The translations under genes were made by a program, and so were the position numbers. Below are positions 1-5,638 of a stretch of DNA of 7,170 nt, piece after piece. The notes under the pieces were generated by a model that was given only the letters and a program-made list of their open reading frames with translations, did no database searches and was not told the DNA's origin. Source of the DNA: Clostridiales bacterium. Lineage in GTDB: Bacteria > Bacillota > Clostridia > Tissierellales > Sedimentibacteraceae. The stretch's first letter is position 1; every line of letters starts with the position of its first letter. Location: NCBI GenBank assembly GCA_003457065.1, contig DMJQ01000180.1, positions 8,996-16,165 of the forward strand, given 5' to 3'.

Positions 1-975
1 TTCTTCAAAAACTTCTAAAGCCTTTTTAATGACGCCGACTTCATTTGCCATGTGTTCCTTTTGAACATAAAACACGGTGAAATTTTTTCTTCCCGCAATT
101 CCTGTTATTATATCATCATTTCCGTTTCTGCCACAGTCCACATCATCGCCTACGATTAACGTGCCCGGATTATCCGGGGCGTTTGTGTTTCTTATGTTAA
201 TCGGTATGCCCGCCTGCCTTGCCGGCAACACAGCCTCGTCATGAAGAACCGATGCGCCCATATAAGACAGCTCGCGGAGTTCCTGATAAGTTATTTTCTT
301 GATTTGTTTCGGGTTTTTTACAATCCTTGGATCTGCCATTAAGAACCCCGAAACATCCGTCCAGTTTTCATAAATATCGGCATTAGCAGCACTGGCTATT
401 ATTGAACCCGTAATATCCGAACCGCCTCTTGAGAATATTTTGATGCTTCCGTCCGGATATGAACCGTAAAATCCCGGAATAATTGCTTTTTTAGAATTGC
501 CGAGAGCCTCTGTCAGTTTTTCATGTGTTTTATCTTTGTCTACTGTTCCGTCATAGTTAAAAAATATAACATCCTTTGCATCAATAAAATCACACTGCAG
601 GTAGTCTGCCAAAAGCATCGCGCTTAAATATTCTCCTCTGCTGACAATGTAATCCTCTTCACATTTGTTGTCTAAATTATTTTTAATTATTTCAAACTCA
701 TGGTCCAAATCTATGTTTAAATTTAATTCTTCCTTAATTGAATTAAATCTGTCTTCAATAATTTTAAACACCGGTGTGTACGGCACCGAATATTTTGTGT
801 GTGCATGGGTTAAATACAATAAATCCGTAATTTTATTGTCATCCTTGTATCTTTTACCCGGAGCGGAAACTACAACAAATTTTCTTTCATCATCACTTTT
901 TACTATGTCACGCACTTTTTTGAGCTGTACAGCATCAGCCATTGAAGTGCCGCCAAATTTTGCAACCTTTAGCAT
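1..975 (-). CDS. lysC: Aspartokinase (partial, C-terminus beyond left edge)
   Basis: Aspartate kinase phosphorylates L-aspartate in the cytoplasm, the committed step toward lysine, threonine and methionine. The frame is open from the ATG at 973-975 to the window edge, giving 325 residues. Visible motifs are the N-terminal kinase signature KFGGTS (residues 6-11), VVVSAPG (34-40), SRGGSDITGS (182-191) and the MGASVLHDEAV stretch (239-249) that ends the kinase domain. An ACT regulatory domain begins near residue 290 (ITGIAGRKNFTVF) and is cut at NEVGVIKKALEVFEE. Family members are usually about 400-450 residues, so roughly the last quarter, including the second ACT domain, is missing. The start is fixed by a strong GGAGGG ribosome site at 980-985. 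It follows the aminotransferase by 97 nt and has its own promoter, so it can be made independently of the riboswitch-controlled genes. The ACT domains suggest feedback inhibition by an amino acid; which one cannot be read from this part. Confidence 0.96.
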   Translation of the reverse strand, partial: MLKVAKFGGTSMADAVQLKKVRDIVKSDDERKFVVVSAPGKRYKDDNKITDLLYLTHAHTKYSVPYTPVFKIIEDRFNSIKEELNLNIDLDHEFEIIKNNLDNKCEEDYIVSRGEYLSAMLLADYLQCDFIDAKDVIFFNYDGTVDKDKTHEKLTEALGNSKKAIIPGFYGSYPDGSIKIFSRGGSDITGSIIASAANADIYENWTDVSGFLMADPRIVKNPKQIKKITYQELRELSYMGASVLHDEAVLPARQAGIPINIRNTNAPDNPGTLIVGDDVDCGRNGNDDIITGIAGRKNFTVFYVQKEHMANEVGVIKKALEVFEE

Positions 976-1009
976 TTTTCCCTCCTTTAATTATCATAAT
1001 AACCTTATT

Positions 1010-1038
1010 ACAATAACACAATTTAAAAGCCGTGTCAA
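1010..1038 (-). promoter_or_regulatory. Sigma-A promoter for lysC, with tandem repeat at the -35
   Basis: On the minus strand a perfect -35 TTGACA (1033-1038) is followed by a 17-nt spacer and TATTGT (1010-1015). TATTGT is a 4/6 match to TATAAT preceded by TG at the extended -10 position. This places the start of transcription about 27 nt upstream of the lysC ATG, leaving just enough room for the ribosome site. An 8-bp direct repeat, TCAATACA in plus-strand sense at 1035-1042 and 1044-1051, overlaps the -35 element and could be an operator half-site pair or chance. No riboswitch or terminator precedes lysC. Confidence 0.7.
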
Positions 1039-1072
1039 TACAATCAATACAGTTGTACGTATTACGGATACA

Positions 1073-2233
1073 TTACAGTCTGGAAACAATTTTTTCTAAC
1101 ACATTAATAAATAAATCAATATCTCTTGAATTAATTGTAAGCGGAGGAATTATTCTTATAACAGTTCCGCCCGTTACATTCAGCAAAACTCCTTCTTCAA
1201 CGGCCATGTCCCTGATTACGGATGCGTATTCGCCCGCCTCCAGACCAAGCATCATTGAAATTCCTCTCAGCTTTTTAATTATATGAGGATATTTCTCTTT
1301 TACAGCCAATAATTTATTATATAAATAGTCGGCATTTTCATCCACAGATCTGACAAAATCTTTATCGGTAAGCTTCTTAAGGACAGCCAGACCTCCGGCG
1401 CATGCCACCGGATTTCCTCCGAATGTTGAACCGTGATCTCCGACGCCTATGACATCTTCCAGCTTACTTGAAACAATCATTGCACCTAAGGGAAGCCCTC
1501 CACCCAGCGCTTTTGCCAGTAAAATCAGATCAGGTTCAATATTGTAGTTTTCATAAGCAAACAATCTTTTGCAGCGTCTGAATCCTGTTTGTATTTCATC
1601 CATAACCAATAAGAAACCGTATTTTTCTCTGAGCTCTGACAGTGTCTTAACAAAATCGGAATCCAAAGGTATTACTCCGCTCTCGCCCTGAACCGGCTCC
1701 AAAAATACCGCGGAAGTGTCTTCATCAACCATTGAAACCAAACTGTCGGAATCGTTAAATACAAAGTGTTCCACTCCGTTGATCAAAGGTTCAAAATCTT
1801 TCTGATATTTTTTTTGCCCCGTCAACGCCAAGGCTCCGGTTGTTCTCCCGTGAAAAGAATTTATGGCTGTCAGTATTTTATGCTTGTTGTTTGACCTTCC
1901 CCATTTTCGTACAAGCTTTAAAGCTGCTTCGGTGCTTTCAGTTCCCGAATTTGTGTAAAACACTCTGCCATCAATGGAATTGTCTATTAAAACTCTTGCC
2001 AGCTCACTTCTGTCCCTGTCGGAAAAATAATTGGATATATGAGTGTAGCTCTGCATTTTATCAGTCATGGCCCTTATGACATCTTCATCATATCCAAGAT
2101 TGTTAACTGCAATGCCCGAAAAAAAGTCAAGATACTTCTTTCCGTCACAGGTGTAAATATAATTTCCTCTTATTTTATCTATTTCCAGCCCTGATCTGTT
2201 ATACGTCCTCAATATATATCTTTCGTCAATCAT
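1073..2233 (-). CDS. Class III PLP aminotransferase, ArgD-like; probable N-acetyl-diaminopimelate aminotransferase
   Basis: A 386-residue fold-type I, class III aminotransferase of the acetylornithine aminotransferase (ArgD) family, full length. Visible landmarks are the phosphate-binding NSGTES (95-100), FHGRTTGAL (127-135), the cofactor-ring Asp in MDEIQTGFRR (D212), the PLP Schiff-base Lys in LLAKALGGGLPLGA (K241), GSTFGGNPVACA (268-279) and RIIPPLTI near the end (360-367). ArgD enzymes transfer amino groups between glutamate and acetylornithine, and E. coli ArgD also serves the DAP pathway. Here the gene starts 2 nt after the dapH stop, so the inferred job is glutamate-dependent transamination of N-acetyl-2-amino-6-oxopimelate to N-acetyl-LL-DAP. 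Bacillus subtilis uses an unrelated class I/II enzyme (PatA) for that step. Close spacing and an AGAGG-type site inside the end of dapH suggest translational coupling. It may also serve arginine synthesis; no arginine gene is nearby to decide. Confidence 0.9.
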   Translation of the reverse strand: MIDERYILRTYNRSGLEIDKIRGNYIYTCDGKKYLDFFSGIAVNNLGYDEDVIRAMTDKMQSYTHISNYFSDRDRSELARVLIDNSIDGRVFYTNSGTESTEAALKLVRKWGRSNNKHKILTAINSFHGRTTGALALTGQKKYQKDFEPLINGVEHFVFNDSDSLVSMVDEDTSAVFLEPVQGESGVIPLDSDFVKTLSELREKYGFLLVMDEIQTGFRRCKRLFAYENYNIEPDLILLAKALGGGLPLGAMIVSSKLEDVIGVGDHGSTFGGNPVACAGGLAVLKKLTDKDFVRSVDENADYLYNKLLAVKEKYPHIIKKLRGISMMLGLEAGEYASVIRDMAVEEGVLLNVTGGTVIRIIPPLTINSRDIDLFINVLEKIVSRL

Positions 2234-2235
2234 AG

Positions 2236-2934
2236 TTAACCTCTCAGGTCATCAAGAAGCTTGGTTTTTTCCACCGTTCTGCCATCTTTGTACTTAACGA
2301 TCCTGGCAGGACTTCCCGCAACAACTGCCATTTCAGGTACATCACCTGTCACCACGCTTCCTGCGGCAACAACTGCACCTTTTCCAACTTTAACTCCTTC
2401 AAGAATCACCGCATTAGCACCGATAAGAACATCGTCCTCAATAATAACCGGTGTCTTGCTGGGCGGTTCCAATACACCTGCTATGACCGCTCCTGCTCCC
2501 ACATGCACGTTTTTGCCTATGGTTCCTCTTGCTCCTACAACGGCATTCATATCAATCATTGTTTTTTCGCCTATTACCGCTCCTATGTTTATGACAGCTC
2601 CCATCATTACTACAACGTCTTTGCCTATGGTTACCATGTCTCGTATAACTGCTCCCGGCTCAATGCGTGCATTGATTTCATTTGTGTCTAAAAGTGGTAT
2701 GGCAGAATTTCTTCTGTCATATTCCATGTAATAATTTGCAATCTGAGGATTATCCGCCAGAAGCTTTTGCGCATCGGCATATTCTCCTATGAAAATCGCC
2801 ATATCTCCTGAAGAAAAACTTTTCATGCTGCAGTTATCTATATTGTTCACCATGCCTGAAACATACAGCTTTACAGGCGTGGACTTTTTTGCTTCTTTAA
2901 TATATCTCGCTATTTCGTATGGGTCTTGTAACAT
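2236..2934 (-). CDS. dapH: 2,3,4,5-tetrahydropyridine-2,6-dicarboxylate N-acetyltransferase
   Basis: This cytoplasmic enzyme acetylates tetrahydrodipicolinate with acetyl-CoA, defining the acetylase branch of DAP synthesis. The 232-residue product has the N-terminal helical DapH domain followed by a left-handed beta-helix of hexapeptide repeats, including [60 protein letters not shown] and [29 protein letters not shown] [11 protein letters not shown] and [14 protein letters not shown] match Bacillus DapH closely. A longer frame can be read from a TTG at 2965-2967. I chose the ATG at 2932-2934 because a perfect AGGAGG lies 5 nt upstream (2940-2945) and [25 protein letters not shown] then aligns with known DapH N-termini. 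It lies between dapB (114-nt gap with a hairpin) and the aminotransferase that would use its product. Confidence 0.96.
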   Translation of the reverse strand: MLQDPYEIARYIKEAKKSTPVKLYVSGMVNNIDNCSMKSFSSGDMAIFIGEYADAQKLLADNPQIANYYMEYDRRNSAIPLLDTNEINARIEPGAVIRDMVTIGKDVVVMMGAVINIGAVIGEKTMIDMNAVVGARGTIGKNVHVGAGAVIAGVLEPPSKTPVIIEDDVLIGANAVILEGVKVGKGAVVAAGSVVTGDVPEMAVVAGSPARIVKYKDGRTVEKTKLLDDLRG

Positions 2935-2939
2935 AATTG

Positions 2940-2945
2940 CCTCCT
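2940..2945 (-). promoter_or_regulatory. Ribosome binding site deciding the dapH start
   Basis: Minus-strand AGGAGG is separated by 5 nt from the ATG at 2932-2934. It lies inside the 11-codon extension that the upstream TTG start would add, so that extension is most likely untranslated leader. Confidence 0.85.
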
Positions 2946-3000
2946 GTGCATTTAATTTATATTTCAATATAACGATTTATTTTTATTTATAATTCCGCAT

Positions 3001-3031
3001 ATGAGCAGCAGCTGTCTTTTCCGTTGCTCAT
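3001..3031 (-). repeat. Stem-loop in the dapB-dapH gap
   Basis: ATGAGCA (3001-3007) and TGCTCAT (3025-3031) form a perfect 7-bp stem around a 17-nt loop, 18 nt past the dapB stop. On the minus strand it is followed by an AU-rich stretch (AATTATAAATAAAAATAAA) without an uninterrupted U run, so it is not a convincing terminator. It may stabilise the upstream mRNA or be a processing or partial-termination site that sets the dapAB to dapH ratio. Confidence 0.4.
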
Positions 3032-3048
3032 CGACTGTTTCCCGGTTA

Positions 3049-3717
3049 TCAGAAAAAATCTTCCGTGCTGTAAAAGCCCGCTGGCTTTGTTGAAAGTTTC
3101 AGAGCCAGATCCAAGGCTCCTCTTGCAAATATTTTTTTAGAAAAAGCCGTGTGCTTGATTTCCAATATTTCATCGACTCCCGAAAATATTACAATATGTT
3201 CTCCAGGAATTGTTCCCGCTCTCATTGCAAGAGTTTCGATGTGTTCTCTCCCTGTTGCTTTCATAATATCTTCAGCTAAGGTTTTTGCAGTGCCGCTGGG
3301 AGAATCCTTTTTCCTGTTGTGATGACTTTCGACAATGTTAATATCAAATCCGTCAAGCTCGGCTGAAATGTTTTTGAGTATTTTTCTGAATACATTTATT
3401 CCCAGTGATGTATTTGAAGAGAGCAGCACGGGTATGTCTCTCCCCGCGCCGGCTATTCTGTTTTTTTGCCTCTCTGTATATCCTGTAGTGCATATTAAAA
3501 GCGCACATTTATTTTTCTTTGCATAACCGATGAGAAAGTCAAGATTTGCAGGATTTGAAAAATCAATTACCACATCTGCCTGTTCCTTTATGTCCTGACC
3601 GCAATTTCCTCTTCGTGGTGACAATGAGCCAATGAGATTTATATTCTGATAATTTTGAACTTCCTGCTCCAACACCCTGCCCATGGCACCATTTATGCCG
3701 CATATAACAATGTTCAT
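3049..3717 (-). CDS. dapB: 4-hydroxy-tetrahydrodipicolinate reductase
   Basis: It reduces the DapA product to tetrahydrodipicolinate with NAD(P)H, in the cytoplasm. The 222-residue product starts with the Rossmann motif GINGAMG (7-13). It then shows VVIDFSNP (49-56), CTTGYT (76-81), LLSSNTSLGIN (98-108) and the catalytic and substrate signature ESHHNRKKDSPSGTA (130-144). H132/H133 and K136 correspond to the E. coli H159/H160/K163 region. FARGALDLALKL near the C-terminus is also typical. At 222 residues it is shorter than the 250-270 usual for the family; the missing length is in the N-terminal nucleotide-binding half between the first strands and IDFSNP, and all catalytic parts remain. It begins 13 nt after the dapA stop with an AAAGGA ribosome site in the gap, so it is cotranscribed with dapA. 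Confidence 0.96.
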   Translation of the reverse strand: MNIVICGINGAMGRVLEQEVQNYQNINLIGSLSPRRGNCGQDIKEQADVVIDFSNPANLDFLIGYAKKNKCALLICTTGYTERQKNRIAGAGRDIPVLLSSNTSLGINVFRKILKNISAELDGFDINIVESHHNRKKDSPSGTAKTLAEDIMKATGREHIETLAMRAGTIPGEHIVIFSGVDEILEIKHTAFSKKIFARGALDLALKLSTKPAGFYSTEDFF

Positions 3718-3730
3718 CCTATCGTCCTTT

Positions 3731-4627
3731 CTAACAAACGCTGCTTGTTACGCCTATTCCGCAGTTATTTATTTCTTTAATAAGTTTTTCTCTGTTTTCA
3801 TCCGCCATGGGATACAGCGGTTCTCTTACCTCGGCGCTGCACATATTTAAGATGCTCATTGCTTCTTTGACGGGAATTGGATTTGTTTCAATGAACAAAG
3901 CGTTGTTAAGACCGTTTAAAGCCAGCTGTGTATTCCTTGCTTCCTCAACATTTCCGGCTTTGTAATCATCAATCATTTTTTTGATTTCGCCCGGAAGTAT
4001 GTTTGCAACCACTGATATAACCCCGTGTCCCCCAAGAGACATGAGAGGAATAACCATATCGTCATTGCCTGAATAAACTAAAAAGTCTTTTGGGCAGATT
4101 CTTATAATTTCGGCCACCTGACTTATATTTCCGCTGGCTTCTTTAATCCCGACTATATTTTTAATTTTTGAAAGTTCTAAAACAGTCCTCGGTTCAATGT
4201 TCATACCGGTTCTGCCCTGTACGCTGTAGGCGATTATCGGTAGTGATGTACTTTCTGCTATCAGACGGTAATGATTTACCAAACCTCTCTGGGTTGTTTT
4301 GTTATAATAAGGAGTTACAATCAACAATCCGTCCGCACCTGCTTCTTCACAGAACTTTGCTTTTTCAATGGCTGAAGCTGTGCAATTGCTTCCTGCACCT
4401 GCTATGACAGGTATCCTTTTATCAACTCTGTCGATTACAAATCTCACTAATGAATGATATTCATCATCTGTAAGTGTGGACGCTTCTCCCCTTGTTCCCG
4501 CCACAATAATTGAACCTGACAGTTCAACATGCATATCGACTAATTTTCCCATAGTATCGTAATCTACTTCTCCTTTAGCAAATGGCGTTACCAAAGCCAC
4601 TCCGCAACCTCTTACCAAATCTCTCAT
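3731..4627 (-). CDS. dapA: 4-hydroxy-tetrahydrodipicolinate synthase, with altered TTGE motif
   Basis: DapA condenses pyruvate with aspartate semialdehyde, the first step committed to lysine and DAP. The 298-residue TIM-barrel protein has the family's usual length. The Schiff-base Lys is K162 in VGIKEASGN. The Tyr pair of the proton relay is Y108 (TPYYNKT) and Y134 (IIAYSVQGRTG), and the carboxylate-binding Arg is R139. GGHGVISV (199-206) and NPIPVKEAM (249-257) are also typical. Two places are odd. The conserved GTTGE reads GTRGE: catalytic T45 is kept but the second Thr is R46. The usual YNVPSRTG reads YSVQGRTG. Its position first in the operon, behind a lysine riboswitch, strongly supports the DapA role, although the superfamily contains other aldolases. 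The start at 4625-4627 follows a GAAGGAG site. Transcription should fall when lysine is plentiful. Confidence 0.94.
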   Translation of the reverse strand: MRDLVRGCGVALVTPFAKGEVDYDTMGKLVDMHVELSGSIIVAGTRGEASTLTDDEYHSLVRFVIDRVDKRIPVIAGAGSNCTASAIEKAKFCEEAGADGLLIVTPYYNKTTQRGLVNHYRLIAESTSLPIIAYSVQGRTGMNIEPRTVLELSKIKNIVGIKEASGNISQVAEIIRICPKDFLVYSGNDDMVIPLMSLGGHGVISVVANILPGEIKKMIDDYKAGNVEEARNTQLALNGLNNALFIETNPIPVKEAMSILNMCSAEVREPLYPMADENREKLIKEINNCGIGVTSSVC

Positions 4628-4689
4628 TTCTTTTTCTCTCCTTCAAATTATTTTAATAAATAATTTTCATACCGCTTTTATTTTATGCA

Positions 4690-4729
4690 CCAATGACAAT
4701 TCGGCTCAAAATAAATTGACATTCATTGG
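4690..4729 (-). repeat. Imperfect inverted repeat in the dapA leader
   Basis: CCAATGACAATT (4690-4701) faces AATTGACATTCATTGG (4714-4729). The pairing is CCAATGA with TCATTGG and CAATT with AATTG, separated by a small internal loop, around a short AT-rich apex. It lies between the riboswitch terminator and dapA, about 60 nt before the start codon, so it is transcribed only on read-through. No U run follows on the minus strand. It could be an mRNA-stabilising hairpin, a cleavage site or a protein operator; the function is unknown. Confidence 0.45.
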
Positions 4730-4748
4730 ATTTGACATACCAACCATC

Positions 4749-4771
4749 TGTTCTTCGCTATCGCTCGAACA
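4749..4771 (-). repeat. Small hairpin in the dapA leader
   Basis: TGTTC (4749-4753) pairs with GAACA (4767-4771), and a GC/GC pair inside closes a small loop. It sits just past the riboswitch terminator. It is short and unsupported by a U run; noted because the 160 nt between terminator and dapA hold several such inverted repeats. Confidence 0.3.
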
Positions 4772-4787
4772 TACGGGGTTAGGGCAT

Positions 4788-4829
4788 AAAAAAAAAGCGA
4801 CATAAGAGCAAAAGGGCCCTCAGACGCTT
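4788..4829 (-). terminator. Riboswitch-controlled intrinsic terminator before dapA
   Basis: On the minus strand AAGCG (4825-4829) pairs with CGCTT (4795-4799). An inner GAGGGC/GCTCTT stem with GU pairs closes a CCTTTT loop, and the 3' arm runs into nine consecutive T (4788-4796). An alternative pairing is visible: GGGCAGAAGG (4843-4852), directly after the riboswitch P1 helix, can form ten consecutive pairs including wobbles with CCTTTTGCTC (4806-4815). That would consume the loop and 3' inner arm of the terminator, making it the likely antiterminator. Confidence 0.85.
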
Positions 4830-4852
4830 AAAAAACACCTAACCTTCTGCCC

Positions 4853-5005
4853 AGCACATTACAGCTCTCTCTTATAGAATTGGGAAGCATCCTATAAAAA
4901 CAGTATTACATCTATTAAACGTAAGCCCAGGGAAAATCCCTTCGGCGAGTCACCCTTTCAAAGCATAGCTTTTACTCTTGATCATCGCATCCTCTGTAAT
5001 ATACC
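4853..5005 (-). ncRNA. Lysine riboswitch (L box) controlling the dap operon
   Basis: The minus strand carries the L-box signatures in order. There is a 12-bp P1 helix, GGTATATTACAG (4994-5005) with CTGTAATGTGCT (4853-4864). It is followed by AGAGG-TGCG-like AGAGGATGCG, the P2 motif GATCAAGAGTA, AAAGCTATGCTTT, the hallmark GAAAGGGTGACTCGCCGAAG (about 4941-4960), the hairpin GGGATTTTCCC, and the closing GAGAGCTGTAAT. Lysine binding to this aptamer is known to favour termination. The terminator 24 nt downstream and the lysine-pathway genes behind it fit exactly, so high lysine is inferred to shut off dapA and, by polarity, dapB, dapH and the aminotransferase. Confidence 0.95.
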
Positions 5006-5028
5006 CGTGAAAATATTTAATTTCATAC

Positions 5029-5057
5029 AGTATATTGCCTTAAACATAATATGTCAA
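5029..5057 (-). promoter_or_regulatory. Sigma-A promoter of the riboswitch/dap operon
   Basis: On the minus strand the -35 TTGACA (5052-5057) is perfect, the spacer is 17 nt (5035-5051), and the -10 is TATACT (5029-5034), 5/6 to consensus. Transcription would start near 5022, about 17 nt before the P1 helix of the lysine riboswitch. Confidence 0.88.
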
Positions 5058-5345
5058 TAGCAATTTCAGAAAAGTCTTACTATCCATCGCCCGTTTTCCG
5101 GAAATATGACACATAAAAATGCTAAGTTTATCTGAACAAAAGAGAAAAAAATTCCGATCATATATATAATCTAAAACCTCGATTTACCAACGAAGATAAT
5201 AGTTTTTATGAGGACATTACCAGCTGAAATATTAAGTGCGGTGTGAAATAACTAAAATATGATAGAAAATTATATGAACTAAGGACTAAAAATAATGCCA
5301 TTATGAGAGAAATCTATATTTTCGCATCTTATTGCAAGCAAAAAA
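5058..5345. other. Non-coding stretch between divergent promoters
   Basis: I see no gene, RNA family, long repeat or strong structure here. The region is AT-rich with only tiny frames, such as one of 12 codons at 5208-5246, without ribosome sites. It separates the dap promoter (leftward) from the leader promoter (rightward). It could hold regulator sites, or decayed sequence from whatever brought the nucleotidyltransferase unit. Confidence 0.5.
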
Positions 5346-5348
5346 TTG

Positions 5349-5376
5349 TTGTATTTTTCCATATTTATGTTATAAT
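5349..5376 (+). promoter_or_regulatory. Extended -10 promoter of the nucleotidyltransferase unit
   Basis: A perfect TATAAT (5371-5376) is preceded by TGT, giving an extended -10. The -35 is weak: TTGTAT (5349-5354) at 16 nt or TTGTTG (5346-5351) at 19 nt. The predicted start of transcription is near 5383, about 255 nt upstream of the gene start at 5639. Confidence 0.75.
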
Positions 5377-5406
5377 TAAAGCAAATTTTATGCAGGCGGC
5401 GTGATC

Positions 5407-5421
5407 ATGATTAGATTATAA
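5407..5421 (+). CDS. Candidate leader peptide MIRL
   Basis: This is a four-codon ORF, ATG ATT AGA TTA TAA. It is preceded by AGGCGG (5394-5399, 5/6 to AGGAGG) at 7-nt spacing and sits about 24 nt from the predicted transcription start. Its first codons lie inside the 5' arm of the 9-bp long-range stem 5405-5413/5493-5501, so a ribosome stalled here would open that stem. Tiny ORFs in this place are typical of antibiotic-inducible resistance leaders. The Arg-Leu ending recalls stalling peptides such as the MRL motif of the ErmD leader, but four codons can also arise by chance. Confidence 0.4.
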   Translation: MIRL

Positions 5422-5588
5422 TCCGATTTTACCGACATAAGTAGTATGTCTGTAAATATACAGGCTTTGGTTTTGTTATCGAGATTGAGTTGTAATCATG
5501 AAATTACCTTGAGCGGAATTTGTCCCGCACTCATTGGCCTCGCTACATTTATTTAGCATTGTACTACTAAATAAGCGTGACGATTCTG

Positions 5589-5626
5589 ACTCCATTTTCG
5601 ATAACCGGGAATGGAGTTTATTTTTT
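5589..5626 (+). terminator. Intrinsic terminator overlapping the nucleotidyltransferase leader end
   Basis: ACTCCATT (5589-5596) and AATGGAGT (5610-5617) form a perfect 8-bp stem, extendable by UG and CG pairs inward, followed by TTTATTTTTT (5617-5626). It ends 12 nt before the ATG at 5639, and the U tract runs straight into the AGGA ribosome site. A terminator placed between a gene and its own promoter implies regulated read-through rather than the end of an upstream gene, since no upstream gene exists. Confidence 0.8.
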
Positions 5627-5638
5627 AGGAAGAACATT

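Larger units (their letters stand above)
5383..5638 (+). promoter_or_regulatory. Structured 5' leader, candidate attenuator
   Basis: The leader contains several perfect or near-perfect inverted repeats in order. TCATGATTA (5405-5413) pairs with TAATCATGA (5493-5501). GACAT/ATGTC (5434-5438, 5446-5450) and CTGTA/TACAG (5450-5454, 5459-5463) lie inside it, together with CGAT/ATCG (5424-5427, 5478-5481). After it come GAGCGG with CCGC-A-CTC (5511-5532), TTATTTAG/CTAAATAA (5549-5556, 5567-5574) and a terminator (5589-5626). A four-codon ORF overlaps the first arm. ATTGAGTTG (5484-5492) could pair, with one mismatch and GU pairs, to the terminator 5' arm and so act as an antiterminator. It fits no riboswitch or T-box consensus that I recognise. 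The likeliest reading is ribosome-mediated attenuation; a ligand-binding RNA is the alternative. Confidence 0.55.

Noticed and set aside
665..1286. Plus-strand frames opposite lysC and the aminotransferase
   Set aside because: These are shadows of well-supported minus-strand genes with low-complexity translations.
2261..2731. Plus-strand 156-codon frame opposite dapH
   Set aside because: It is the antisense shadow of the repetitive hexapeptide codons of dapH; no ribosome site or recognisable protein.
5208..5246. Twelve-codon frame starting MRTLPAEIL
   Set aside because: Protein-like at first sight but without a ribosome site or promoter and too short to judge.
5534..5638. TTG-initiated N-terminal extension of the nucleotidyltransferase frame
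   Set aside because: It would translate through two hairpins and the terminator, has no ribosome site, and the extension does not look like protein; ATG 5639 has an AGGA site and begins the family-like sequence.
5383..5638. T-box, ykkC/guanidine or other familiar riboswitch
   Set aside because: No T-box TGGNACCGCG sequence and none of the other consensus motifs I know were found; the gene behind it is not an aminoacyl-tRNA or transport gene.
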